Assembly: GCA_937894515.1 (NCBI GenBank)
Contig: CALCRH010000083.1
Location: 1-17,996, forward strand
Reading direction: 5' to 3'
Length of the DNA: 17,996 bases
Source: an uncultured Clostridia bacterium
Lineage (GTDB): Bacteria; Bacillota; Clostridia; Oscillospirales; Oscillospiraceae
The notes under the pieces were generated by a model. It was not told the DNA's origin. It saw only the letters and a list, made by a program, of their open reading frames with translations, and ran no database searches. This document shows positions 1-7,843 of the stretch, piece after piece. Position 1 is the stretch's first letter. Each line of letters opens with the position of its first letter. Made by a program: the position numbers and the translations under genes.

Positions 1-21
1 CTCACGATCAACAGATCAGGC

Positions 22-234
22 ATGCCAGCCCACACCCACACCCGCACCTACACCTACCTTATCGAAGAAACCCTCTCCCGGACCGTAACCATCTCCGCAG
101 CAACCGAAACCGAAGCATACCGCATCCTGCGGGAACTGTACAGCAGCTCAGACATCGTCCTGGACGCGGGCGACCACTGCTGCACGGAAATCTATCTGGC
201 AGACGAAGACGGAACCCTGGAAAAGAGAGAATAA
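22..234 (+). CDS. DpnD/PcfM-like small protein
   Basis: A 70-residue protein whose core (about residues 12-58) fits the DpnD/PcfM family: an aromatic-rich strand, then IEETLSRTV, an alternating strand/helix with EAYRILRELY, then DIVLDAGDH and a closing acidic strand. The family is small, of unknown biochemical role, and known from plasmids and conjugative elements (PcfM of pCF10) and from the DpnII locus. The Thr/His-rich first ten residues are unlike the family core. The reading frame stays open to the left edge of the window, so the true start may lie further upstream; the ATG used here has no convincing ribosome site. It is GC-rich, like the two genes after it and unlike the rest of the window. 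The family call rests on pattern recognition only. Confidence 0.6.
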   Translation: MPAHTHTRTYTYLIEETLSRTVTISAATETEAYRILRELYSSSDIVLDAGDHCCTEIYLADEDGTLEKRE

Positions 235-260
235 CAGAACAAAGAAACTGCGAAAACAGA

Positions 261-318
261 TGCCAGCCCGGCAACACCTCAGGAATCGTTACAAGTATTA
301 TGATTTGCCGGACTGGCA
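261..318. repeat. 13-bp inverted repeat with 32-nt spacer
   Basis: The arms TGCCAGCCCGGCA (261-273) and TGCCGGACTGGCA (306-318) are complementary at 12 of 13 positions, and the remaining pair would be G-U in one RNA strand. Each arm is also nearly self-complementary (TGCC...GGCA). It lies 26 bases behind the DpnD/PcfM-like gene in the 203-base stretch that has no gene (235-437). No T-run follows, so it is not a typical terminator. It could be a protein-binding site or part of a transfer origin, but no relaxase gene is in view. The rest of 319-437 holds nothing I can assign. Confidence 0.45.
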
Positions 319-437
319 TACAGTATTAACCCTGAAACATCATAAGAGTATTGTTTCCTCACATCTGTCCGTTCACAGCCGTCAGTCCCGCACGCCCGAG
401 TCCCCTGCAAAAAAAGAAGAAGCAAAGGTCTCCCTCC

Positions 438-683
438 TCACCTCACCCCAAGCGCCGCGAGCACCCGCTCATCTGCGACAAAATTCCGCGGCTTCACCCC
501 CAACCTCCGCAGCGCATACGATGCCGTGGATTTACTGCAGCCAAGATGCTTTGCAATCCGCGAAGGCGTCCCGAACTGCTTTACAAGCGCCTCGAGCGAG
601 GCTTTATCCCGCAGCACCGGATAGCGGGTGTTTCCGTGGGGGGCGGGGGCGCAGGGGGTTGCTGCGGCGGAACTCACGGGCAT
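438..683 (-). CDS. small helix-turn-helix protein
   Basis: An 81-residue basic protein. A proline/alanine-rich N-terminal tail of about 25 residues is followed by a clear helix-turn-helix at about residues 30-66 (LEALVKQFGTPSRIAKHLGCS, then KSTASYALRRLG). The form is that of a short DNA-binding protein in which the second helix reads like a resolvase- or Trp-repressor-like recognition helix. The start codon lies 10 bases inside the end of the upstream zinc-ribbon gene, so the two are translationally coupled. An AAAGGAG sequence lies unusually close to the ATG (2 bases), so the real start may be slightly downstream. I do not recognise a named family; DNA-binding is inferred from the motif. Confidence 0.55.
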   Translation of the reverse strand: MPVSSAAATPCAPAPHGNTRYPVLRDKASLEALVKQFGTPSRIAKHLGCSKSTASYALRRLGVKPRNFVADERVLAALGVR

Positions 684-1333
684 CTCTCCTTTTTGGGTGC
701 CGGTGCTGCTGAATCTGCTGAACCCGCATCACCTATCGGAAGCTTTGCTCCGCATGTTATGCAGTACCGCGAATCCGCCGGTGTCGGCATCCCGCAGTCC
801 GGGCAGATGCCGCTGTAGACTGCATAATACAGCATAAACTCCAGAATCAGCTCCTCATACGTGTCACAATACTCTGCCGTTTCGCACACAAAATTTGAAC
901 TCTTCTTCCCGAAACGAAGCACCATCTGTTCCTTTGAATCCGCACAGTCAATCTCTGAGATGTCATTCATGCCGGACAAATAGATCCGAATCGCTTCATC
1001 GTCCTCCGGAACCGGCTCAACCGCACCAGGTGCGGAGGCGGATGGAGAGGCGGGTGCAGAGGAAGAAGCGGATGGAGAAGCAGAAGCAAACGGTTTCCCG
1101 CAGATTGCACAAAACCGCGCCTTCTCCAGATTTGTTTCCCCGCAGTGCGGACATTTTCCGAGATGCTTAAACAGCTGCAGAACGGCTTCAATGAAACGTG
1201 TGCTGCCTCCAGGGAATCCTCTGGTTAATGTACGCAGTCGTTTGGAAAAGAACGGACTCAGGCGTACAATGAGTTCATCGCAGGTCGACCCGGGAAGGAT
1301 CTCAACGTTTCCGATTTCATAGTTTGATGTCAT
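674..1333 (-). CDS. double zinc-ribbon protein
   Basis: A 219-residue protein with two CxxC...CxxC zinc ribbons, Cys61/64/75/78 and Cys177/180/191/194. They are separated by a low-complexity Ser/Ala/Pro linker (about 83-105) and an acidic alpha/beta segment. No membrane segment is visible. Each ribbon follows a similar stretch ending in a hydrophobic helix (about 47-58 and 163-174), so the protein looks like an internal duplication. A good ribosome site, AGGAG with a 7-base gap, supports the start at 1333. It is the first gene of a two-gene minus-strand operon with the helix-turn-helix gene. Proteins of this kind are often adaptors, but nothing here fixes a function. The high GC content and the linker set it apart from the AT-richer DNA to the right. 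Confidence 0.7.
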   Translation of the reverse strand: MTSNYEIGNVEILPGSTCDELIVRLSPFFSKRLRTLTRGFPGGSTRFIEAVLQLFKHLGKCPHCGETNLEKARFCAICGKPFASASPSASSSAPASPSASAPGAVEPVPEDDEAIRIYLSGMNDISEIDCADSKEQMVLRFGKKSSNFVCETAEYCDTYEELILEFMLYYAVYSGICPDCGMPTPADSRYCITCGAKLPIGDAGSADSAAPAPKKERCP

Positions 1334-1371
1334 ATTTTTTCTCCTGTTGTTTTTTTGTTGATTTTTGTCAT

Positions 1372-1635
1372 TTTATAGATGGTACCAGTGTGGAACGCAT
1401 AGAAAGCACCAAAAAACTGCGCTCCAATAACACAAGCGGATATACCGGCGTTACAAACGATCACGGAAGATGGCGCGCGGCCATCACCTTTAAGAAGAAA
1501 TACTACTATTTAGGAACATATGACAAGATTGAACAGGCTATCCAAGTAAGACAACAGGCAGAAAATCAGTTGTTTGGGGAATTTCTTGATTGGTATTACG
1601 CCGAACATCCGCAGAAAAAATCCAAATCGGAGTAA
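1372..1635 (+). pseudogene. C-terminal remnant of an AP2-domain protein
   Basis: From about 1372 the frame gives IDGTSVERIES followed by the AP2-like core NTSGYTGV, RWRAAITFKKKYYYLGTY and a final helix reaching FGEFLDWYYAEH. That is the standard C-terminal half of bacterial AP2/ERF DNA-binding proteins linked to mobile elements. The N-terminal half (zinc-knuckle and first helices) is missing. The frame runs upstream to an ATG at 1324, but those residues (Phe/Cys-rich) are unrelated and overlap the ribosome site and start of the divergent zinc-ribbon gene. The junction between GC-rich and AT-rich DNA lies at about 1340-1372, so the gene was probably cut by the rearrangement that joined the two segments. 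A short AP2-only protein could still be made. Confidence 0.65.
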
Positions 1636-1660
1636 TGAATACAAAGGAAGTGAACATACC

Positions 1661-2054
1661 ATGAGCGAACAACGACCTAAAATTGAAATCGGATATCGAA
1701 TATTACAATAACCTGAAGGTGAAAGTTTATCGGGACTATGTTGATAACACCATCAGCAAAGACGATTACCTAAATTTGAACAGCCGATTTCAAGAAGCAA
1801 AAGAAAGGTATGAAAAAGCTTTGTCAACATTGGAAGAAAAGCAAAAACGATTGTTGACAGGACAAGTTGATCTCCAAACATGGATTGACGAGATCGCACA
1901 GTATCGTGATGTCAGTTCTTTGAACCGCAACATGGTTGTATCGCTGATTGATAGTGTGCAGGTCTTTGAGAACGGCAGTGTACAGGTGAACTTTATTTAC
2001 GATGACGAAATCAAAGCTATATTTGAAAAGTCTCAGGAGGAATTTGCAAAATGA
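1661..2054 (+). pseudogene. C-terminal remnant of a large serine recombinase
   Basis: From about 1665 the frame encodes the coiled-coil and tail of a large serine recombinase: a helix of about 60 residues rich in Lys/Glu, then WIDEIAQYRDVSSLNRNMV, VSLIDSVQVFENGSVQVNF and a terminal IYDDEI. This is the usual ending of the family; the resolvase, recombinase and zinc-ribbon domains are absent. A separate start with a ribosome site (AGGAAGTG, then ATG at 1661) opens a different frame that stops after 16 codons, as if the front of the gene had been joined out of frame to its end by an internal deletion. A TTG at 1683 could start a 123-residue protein. Its stop overlaps the next ATG by 4 bases, so it still belongs to the recombinase operon. 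Confidence 0.7.
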
Positions 2055-3553
2055 ATTGTGCTATTTATTATCCGTTAGAAAATGCTTCGGAAAAACATTT
2101 TCCAACATACAAAGAGCAGAAAAAGTTGATGACGGATTTTGTCAAATCAAAAGGATGGAAAGTTGCTAAAGAGTACCGGGAGCAGTCAAAAAGAGAGCCA
2201 AATATCAAATTTGAAGAAATGAAAAAGGACTCTTATTCCAGACAGTTTGATTATCTTCTTGTATATTCTGTTCACGCATTCGGGAGACACCCGCTGTCAT
2301 CAATCACTCTTCTTCAAAAAGTGTTTTTGCCGGCAGGAATCGGTTTCTGTATATTTGAGGAATCATATGATTCATCTCTGTATTCTTCCGAAGAAAATGA
2401 GAAATTCCTTGATGAAAAGGCGAGAAAATTCGTTTTCGGGTATCGAATGGATGGCTTGAAAAAACACCGACTTAACAGAAACTATAATCAGTACGGATAC
2501 CTATTTGTCGATACAGACACAGGAAAAAAACTCATTGTGGACGAATCTGTTTCAGAATATGTCAAAGCAATATTCGAGCAGTTTTCAAAGGGCGTTACGA
2601 GAGCGAATATCACAAAATACCTGAATGACAATAAAGTCGTTCCACCGACACAGCATTTTGTTGATTTAGGACTGACATCCAGAAAGGTAAAGAGCAAAAA
2701 ATGGTCACTTAACATGGTATCCAATATTTTGAGCAAAGAAATCTACTTTGGAACCTATCGCCAAAATTTCATGGATGAATCTGTCGATATTGATGCTCCC
2801 GTCTTCATTGACAAAGCAGTTTTGGAAAAAGTAAAAGCCATATTAAAAGAAGAGGAAGAAAACCCTTATCGTTTTCCCGGCAACAACGGACCGACAGCTT
2901 TAACCGGTTTGCTTTACGACAAAAAGACGGGAAATCGAATCAATAGTTATGATCGTTCATTGACGGATAATTTTTGCTTGAGAGCAGTAATTGGCGAAAA
3001 GACAACCTCTCGCATTTATTCCGAAGAAAAGATTTTCTATAAAGATGCGATTAAGGAAGCACAAAGAGTTATGTTGGCAGAGCATCGAATGGCATGTAAT
3101 GCAAAGAAATTTCTTTCATCAGCAAAAGGGGAAAAGTTTGTAAGCCAATATTTTGAGACACTTCAAAATGAACGAAGGAATTTACTTCAAGAAGTGATTA
3201 TTCTGAATCATTTAGATACCATCAGACGAATTGAACAGAAAGAGGATACCGATCATCTGACCGATAAAATAGATTCTTTGGATGAAAAAATCCTTGATGT
3301 AGAAGAACAAATTAAAAAGCTGAAAGTCGCATTGACGGAAAAGAATCCGTGGATCGTTCTGTTCACAAGGCAGGAGTTCAAAGGAGATTTGGCAGCATTA
3401 AATATCAAAAAATATGCTGAAAGAATTGCTTGCATTGATTTTGAAAAGTTTGAGCTTATTCCCAAAAATAACGATTGGAAAGAATTGATCCCGGAAGAAT
3501 GGAGAGGTGAAAAGGTATGGCAAGAAAAAGTAGAAAAAATGCAGAATGTTTGA
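2051..3553 (+). CDS. catalytically degenerate large serine recombinase
   Basis: A 500-residue protein with the order of a large serine recombinase: resolvase-like N-domain (1-120), recombinase domain (about 135-270, including YGYLFVDTDTGKK and the helix before TPTQ-like PPTQHF), then a ribbon-position segment and a long coiled coil (about 360-450). The catalytic Y-x-R-x-S motif is replaced by Y6-Y-P8-L-E10, so both the Arg and the nucleophilic Ser are gone. The D-x-G-x-SG loop is missing, and the SR-x-GR helix reads H75-A-F-G-R79. The zinc-ribbon cysteines are also lost (LLYDKKTGNRI in place of CxxCG). The frame is nevertheless intact, starts by an ATGA overlap and overlaps the next recombinase by 37 bases. 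It is probably a structural partner in a hetero-oligomer; a decaying gene is the alternative. Confidence 0.85.
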   Translation: MNCAIYYPLENASEKHFPTYKEQKKLMTDFVKSKGWKVAKEYREQSKREPNIKFEEMKKDSYSRQFDYLLVYSVHAFGRHPLSSITLLQKVFLPAGIGFCIFEESYDSSLYSSEENEKFLDEKARKFVFGYRMDGLKKHRLNRNYNQYGYLFVDTDTGKKLIVDESVSEYVKAIFEQFSKGVTRANITKYLNDNKVVPPTQHFVDLGLTSRKVKSKKWSLNMVSNILSKEIYFGTYRQNFMDESVDIDAPVFIDKAVLEKVKAILKEEEENPYRFPGNNGPTALTGLLYDKKTGNRINSYDRSLTDNFCLRAVIGEKTTSRIYSEEKIFYKDAIKEAQRVMLAEHRMACNAKKFLSSAKGEKFVSQYFETLQNERRNLLQEVIILNHLDTIRRIEQKEDTDHLTDKIDSLDEKILDVEEQIKKLKVALTEKNPWIVLFTRQEFKGDLAALNIKKYAERIACIDFEKFELIPKNNDWKELIPEEWRGEKVWQEKVEKMQNV

Positions 3554-5190
3554 CATTAAATCAACAGGTTAGAACCGACAGAATCAGAGCAGCCGGATAT
3601 GCTCGTAATTCCATTGATAAGGGAGAAGACAGGAATACGGTTGACACCCAGCTTATGCTGATAAAGCAATATGTGGACAAACATCCTGAGTATGAGTTGG
3701 TTGACAGTTTTGCTGACATTGGTTATTCCGGCACAGATTTCAATCGCCCGGAGTTTATGCGATTGATCGACGAAGTCAAAAGCGGAAACATCCAGTGCAT
3801 TATCGTAAAAGACTTGTCTCGTTTTGGCAGGAATTACATTGAAACTGGATACTACATTGAGACTATTTTGCCTCGCTTAAATGCGAAGCTCCTTTCCATC
3901 AATGATAACTTTGACAGCAGCAATGAAGATGATTGCCAGCGCCTCGAAATCCCGATCAAGAATATGATCAATGAGTATTATGCGAAAGAGTCATCAAAAA
4001 AATATACCGATGCATTCAAACTGCACAGTCGTTTGGGCGATACTAAAAGAGGGTTGGCTCCGTATGGATATTTGGTTGACAGGAGCAATTATCAACTGAT
4101 TGAAGACGAGCAAACATCACCGATTGTTCAGGTAATATATCATTGGTTTTTGAAAGGAGCTTCGCAAAACTGTATTGCTGATCGTTTGAACGCATTGGGT
4201 ATTGTTCCTCCGGGAATCTATAAGTATCTCACACAAGGAGTAAAAACAAAGAAAAAAGGCGATCAATGGTCGGGATCGAATCTGGCTGAAATCTTGTTCA
4301 ATCCTACTTATGTCGGAGATACCTTTCAAGGACGGTCAAGAGCAAGAAAGTATTGCAATGATTTTGTTCGACGTGTTGATAAGTCGGAGTGGATTGTTCA
4401 TGAAAACACCCACATTCCTCTGATTACGCATGAGGATTATGAGGAAGCGGATAAAAGAACAACACAGCACCGTGAAAAAAGGCATCAAACCATTGCCGAA
4501 AATATCAAAAACAGAGGAACGATGACAAATTATTTTTCCGGAAAGGTTTACTGTGCCGAATGTGGCAGAGTTATGTCGTTTAACAAATATCAACATGGTT
4601 CTGCGAATGACGGATATGACGAATCATACTATATCTGTGATTATGATCCGATTATCCATTGCGGTAAAAGAGCATATACGGATTTTCTCTGCATCGTGGT
4701 AATGGATCAGATAAAGGTTTTGGTAGAAACCATGTGCGATCAGAAGGTGATTGCCGAAAAACTGTTGAATGGTGAAGATAAGGATTACTATTGCCTGTCG
4801 GAAGAAAAGAAAATCGTCGCACTTGAAAAGAAAAAATATGATTGCGAAAATGCGATTGAAAGACTTTATTTGGATTTAACGGATGAAGTGATTGATGCAG
4901 AAGACTACAAAATGCTTTTGACGCATTATTCGGCGGAAAAAGAAAAGGCAACGAGCGAAATCAAACAACAGAAGGCGGCACTTTTGAAAAAGAAAAAAGT
5001 GTTGGAGCGGTATGACGAGATTCTGACACATTTTTCAAGTGCTATCGAAAGTCAAACGATAGATGAATCCTTGGTGGATGAATTGATTGAACGAATTACC
5101 GTTAGTGACGGTAATCGCTTTGAAATTGATTTTAAGGTCAAGGACGAGATGGAGGAAGCAATGAAGGTTATAGGAGAAAGTGCATTATGA
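3517..5190 (+). CDS. large serine recombinase, active-site intact
   Basis: A 557-residue site-specific DNA recombinase. The resolvase domain (about 25-165) carries Y28-A-R30-N-S32, with Ser32 the nucleophile, then DIGYSGTDFNRPEF and DLSRFGRNYIETG. The recombinase domain follows at about 180-300 (LAPYGYLVD, then the WSGSNLAEIL helix). A zinc ribbon has CAECG and a later C-D...C pair (about residues 348-385), then come a coiled coil (about 425-500) and a beta tail. Length and order match the family, which cuts att sites with a Ser-DNA link for integration and excision. GAGAGGTG upstream supports the start. It overlaps the gene before by 37 bases and the next by 4, so the trio is co-translated and may act as a complex. 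Confidence 0.92.
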   Translation: MARKSRKNAECLTLNQQVRTDRIRAAGYARNSIDKGEDRNTVDTQLMLIKQYVDKHPEYELVDSFADIGYSGTDFNRPEFMRLIDEVKSGNIQCIIVKDLSRFGRNYIETGYYIETILPRLNAKLLSINDNFDSSNEDDCQRLEIPIKNMINEYYAKESSKKYTDAFKLHSRLGDTKRGLAPYGYLVDRSNYQLIEDEQTSPIVQVIYHWFLKGASQNCIADRLNALGIVPPGIYKYLTQGVKTKKKGDQWSGSNLAEILFNPTYVGDTFQGRSRARKYCNDFVRRVDKSEWIVHENTHIPLITHEDYEEADKRTTQHREKRHQTIAENIKNRGTMTNYFSGKVYCAECGRVMSFNKYQHGSANDGYDESYYICDYDPIIHCGKRAYTDFLCIVVMDQIKVLVETMCDQKVIAEKLLNGEDKDYYCLSEEKKIVALEKKKYDCENAIERLYLDLTDEVIDAEDYKMLLTHYSAEKEKATSEIKQQKAALLKKKKVLERYDEILTHFSSAIESQTIDESLVDELIERITVSDGNRFEIDFKVKDEMEEAMKVIGESAL

Positions 5191-6785
5191 AAATGATTGC
5201 TTTATATTTAAGATTATCCCATGCGGATAACGATCTTGGAGAAAACAACAAAGACGAAAGCAACAGCATCGAAAATCAAAGGAAACTCCTTCAAGACTTT
5301 GTGGAGAACAATGACGAGTTAAACGGTGAGATTGCCGAATATGTTGATGATGGGTTTACGGGGACAAACTTTGAAAGGCCGGGATTTCTTCGGATGATCG
5401 AAGATGCTAAAAAAGGAAAGATCGGTACGATTATCGTGAAAGACCTTTCGCGGCTTGGCAGGGACTATATCGGTGTAGGCGATTATCTCGAGCAGATATT
5501 CCCAAGTATGGGTATCCGTGTGATCGCCATTAATTCTAATTACGATAGTGAGAACTTTGTTGGAAGCACACTCGGAATGGATGTCAGCATAACAAACCTT
5601 GTCAATTCTCTTTATAGTAAAGATTTATCCAAAAAGGTTAGGAGCGGGAAAATAGCCAAATGGAAAAGCGGCGGCACTACAGGAGAAAGACAACCGTTTG
5701 GATATGTCAGAGATCCTATGCAGCAAAAAACATGGAATATTGATCCGGAAGCTGCTAAAATAGTCAAGTTGATTTTTGATAAGGCAAATGAGGGGTGGGG
5801 AACACATCAAATCACGGATTTGCTTAATGAGCTGGAACTGCCTACACCTTCAAAGTTTTATCAGCAAAAATACGGTGTAAAGTTTATCCATGTCAAGGTC
5901 GATGACAAGGAGAACATTTGGGATACTACAAAGGTTTGGAGGATTTTAAGGTGCTATTCTTATACCGGTAATGTAATTCACGGGAAAAGATCAAGAATCA
6001 TTGTTGGGAATTCCACTGCAAGAAAGGTTGCGGAAAAGGATCGAATTCTTGTGAAAAATGTTCTTCCCCCGATTATTACCGAAGAAGAATTCGATAAAGC
6101 GCAATTCGTGATAAAAAAACAAGGAACAGACAAAAAGGGAAATGATCTTGGTTATCCGCTAACATTTAGGGTGAAATGTGGAAATTGTAAGCTGTCGATG
6201 AGTTACAAAACGAAAAATGGCTTGTGTTTGACTTGCAGACATGCAACTGTAAGTGGTGATAAAACAACTTGTCAAAAAGTTGATTATCCTGCGGATGTGA
6301 TTGAAAACCAGGTGTATCAAACAATCAAAAAACAGATGTCACTGTTATTTGAACTTGGAGAGGAAATCGCTGAAAAGAGTGAGAAAACAAAAATACAAAG
6401 TACTGAGAAAGTTAAAACTGTTGATGCGAGAATTAAAGAACTGCAAGAAGAAAAAGTCAGACAATATGAATCTTATGCAAACGGGAATCTGAAAAGAGAT
6501 TTGTTTGTTGAAGCAAAGATGAAAACTGACGAGGAATTAAATAGTCTTTTTACGATTCAGAAAGATGAAGAGTGTAAAACCTCGGAAATTGATGAGCTTC
6601 TTTATGACATCAAGGATTATACCGATGTAGGAATGGAGCTGATGAAAAAAGGAAAATTGACAAGGAATATAGCAATTCGCTACATTGACACGGTGTATGT
6701 ATATGATATTGACAGGATAGAAGTAAATTTGAAGTTCCAAACGGTTCTTGATAGGGCATTAACAGCAGCGGAACAGATGAAATAA
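5187..6785 (+). CDS. large serine recombinase, active-site intact
   Basis: A 532-residue site-specific recombinase. Y7-L-R9-L-S11 gives the catalytic Ser11; ESNSIENQ, YVDDGFTGTNFERPGF and DLSRLGRDYIGVG are classic family motifs. The recombinase domain spans about 165-285 (RQPFGYVRD), followed by a Cys cluster (CGNC, then CLTC and another Cys at about 330-360), a coiled coil (about 395-475) and a closing beta tail. It differs clearly from the upstream recombinase, so the two active enzymes are not a recent duplication; each may handle one half-site or one direction, as with the CcrA/CcrB pair of staphylococcal cassettes (comparison by analogy only). It starts inside an ATGA overlap and the operon ends in a strong terminator 12 bases later. 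Confidence 0.92.
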   Translation: MKMIALYLRLSHADNDLGENNKDESNSIENQRKLLQDFVENNDELNGEIAEYVDDGFTGTNFERPGFLRMIEDAKKGKIGTIIVKDLSRLGRDYIGVGDYLEQIFPSMGIRVIAINSNYDSENFVGSTLGMDVSITNLVNSLYSKDLSKKVRSGKIAKWKSGGTTGERQPFGYVRDPMQQKTWNIDPEAAKIVKLIFDKANEGWGTHQITDLLNELELPTPSKFYQQKYGVKFIHVKVDDKENIWDTTKVWRILRCYSYTGNVIHGKRSRIIVGNSTARKVAEKDRILVKNVLPPIITEEEFDKAQFVIKKQGTDKKGNDLGYPLTFRVKCGNCKLSMSYKTKNGLCLTCRHATVSGDKTTCQKVDYPADVIENQVYQTIKKQMSLLFELGEEIAEKSEKTKIQSTEKVKTVDARIKELQEEKVRQYESYANGNLKRDLFVEAKMKTDEELNSLFTIQKDEECKTSEIDELLYDIKDYTDVGMELMKKGKLTRNIAIRYIDTVYVYDIDRIEVNLKFQTVLDRALTAAEQMK

Positions 6786-6790
6786 AAAAG

Positions 6791-6842
6791 AGAAAGGCGT
6801 TGGCTATCAGCTCGTAATTGAGTGGGTAGCCAACGCTTTTTT
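6791..6842. terminator. bidirectional hairpin terminator
   Basis: GCGTTGGCTA (6797-6806) pairs perfectly with TAGCCAACGC (6827-6836) around a 20-base loop. On the plus strand the stem is followed by TTTTTT. On the minus strand it is followed by a T-rich run (CTTTCTCTTTTTT). It sits between the recombinase operon and the convergent minus-strand gene, whose stop codon adjoins it, so it can end both transcripts. Confidence 0.9.
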
Positions 6843-7296
6843 ATATTGTTATTCCGTTCTTTTTAAGAATCCTGAATACGGTCGGATAAGAAATACTATC
6901 CGAATATCCGAGCTTTGCACAATACTCTGTAAGCAACCGGATAGTCCATTTCTTTTTGCCGTCAGGAGGTGCGCTTTGTGCCAATGCGATGATCTTTGCT
7001 TCTGCATCGGTATATTTGGGCGTGATGGGAGGAGTTTCACGCTTGGCGGCATAAAGAGCATTGTCAAGTCCGTATAGAGCGAATTTCGTTCTTACACTTT
7101 GAACGGTGGTATCAGATGTTCCACATTCTTTGGCTATTGCCAGTGTGGTTGCCGGTATACGGGTGCTTTGTTCTAAAGCGAGAAGAACTTTTGCCCGCAA
7201 ATGCAATTTGGAATCAGGATTGCTTTCAGACAGTACAGAATTCAGCTTTTCTATATCATTTTTTGAAAAGGATAAGTGGTATTTTGTTTTCGGCAT
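6841..7296 (-). CDS. IS630-type DNA-binding protein without DDE domain
   Basis: A 151-residue protein that matches the N-terminal DNA-binding half of IS630/Tc1-type transposases: the SKLHLRAKVLLAL helix, a first HTH (TTLAIAKECGTSDTTVQSV), the RTKFALYGLDNAL linker, then APPDGKKKWTIRLLTEYC and a second winged HTH ending VFRILKKNGITI. The DDE catalytic domain that normally follows is absent, and no second frame downstream could supply it: a terminator comes at once. It is the second gene of a pair; a GAGG ribosome site lies 6 bases ahead, and its upstream neighbour ends 20 bases before the start. It probably acts as a DNA-binding regulator or accessory factor. An IS remnant is possible, but no IS ends are visible. 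Confidence 0.7.
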   Translation of the reverse strand: MPKTKYHLSFSKNDIEKLNSVLSESNPDSKLHLRAKVLLALEQSTRIPATTLAIAKECGTSDTTVQSVRTKFALYGLDNALYAAKRETPPITPKYTDAEAKIIALAQSAPPDGKKKWTIRLLTEYCAKLGYSDSISYPTVFRILKKNGITI

Positions 7297-7316
7297 AGCA
7301 AAACCTCATCCATAAT

Positions 7317-7775
7317 TTATAGCGTAATGTTGTTTTTTGCTAAGATTTTGGAGATTGTTGTAGGGGAAATATAGTCAACATATCCTCTCCTAACACATTC
7401 ATTTCCAATGGACCTCAAACTCCATTTGGACCGACCGTTAGGAGGGGATGAACGTATGATGTCCATGATTTTTTGAAGGAACTCCTGATTGTTGAGCGGA
7501 CACGATGTGTATTCTGATTTTTCCAATACATTAATCGCAATATCGAATCCCTGCTCGTGGTAGATAGTGCGTATTTTTGTTACGGTTTGTCTTGTTGTTC
7601 CTGCCTCGTCAGCAATTTGTTGAATGGATAATTCAGGACTATTGCTTGTATCCGATAACAGCAAGATTTTTGCACGAAGAAGAACTTTGGAATCTTCTTT
7701 TTGCTCGGACAGAATTGAGTTAACAATGGATCGCTCACGATCAGAAAGCACGATTTTATATTTTTTAGTGTTCAT
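7317..7775 (-). CDS. IS630-type DNA-binding protein without DDE domain (paralogue)
   Basis: A 152-residue protein with the same layout and almost the same length as the gene after it: SKVLLRAKILLL helix, HTH around IQQIADEAGTTRQTVTKI, then SSPPNGRSKWSLRSI and a second HTH ending ISKILAKNNITL. Both copies stop at the same point, where a transposase would continue into its DDE domain, so this is a stable architecture and not random truncation. A consensus promoter and an AAGGAG ribosome site with an 8-base gap lie directly upstream, so expression is likely to be good. The two proteins are divergent enough to have separate roles or to bind as a heterodimer. Function is inferred from the fold only. 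Confidence 0.7.
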   Translation of the reverse strand: MNTKKYKIVLSDRERSIVNSILSEQKEDSKVLLRAKILLLSDTSNSPELSIQQIADEAGTTRQTVTKIRTIYHEQGFDIAINVLEKSEYTSCPLNNQEFLQKIMDIIRSSPPNGRSKWSLRSIGNECVRRGYVDYISPTTISKILAKNNITL

Positions 7776-7798
7776 TTGTTCGACTCCTTAACGACAAT

Positions 7799-7827
7799 AT
7801 TATAACAGAATAAGCTCCAAATGTCAA
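7799..7827 (-). promoter_or_regulatory. consensus promoter for the IS630-type pair
   Basis: Read on the minus strand: TTGACA (7827-7822), a 17-base gap and TATAAT (7804-7799), a perfect housekeeping promoter. It is followed by AAGGAG (7789-7784) and the ATG at 7775. Confidence 0.88.
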
Positions 7828-7843
7828 TAGCAAATACGGACAA

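Noticed and set aside
260..818. Long plus-strand frames opposite the HTH and zinc-ribbon genes
   Set aside because: They lie antisense to the better-supported minus-strand genes, lack ribosome sites and encode low-complexity Pro/Arg/Ser sequence typical of GC-rich shadow frames.
895..1191. Frames within the Ser/Ala/Pro linker region of the zinc-ribbon gene, both strands
   Set aside because: Repetitive codons of the linker keep other frames open; the translated sequences have no domain pattern.
2051..6785. The three recombinases as recent tandem duplicates
   Set aside because: Their sequences differ throughout, including motif contexts and lengths; they are old paralogues.
6841..7775. A complete IS630 insertion sequence using programmed frameshifting
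   Set aside because: No DDE-domain frame is present downstream in any phase; a terminator and a second gene follow directly, and no terminal inverted repeats flank the pair.
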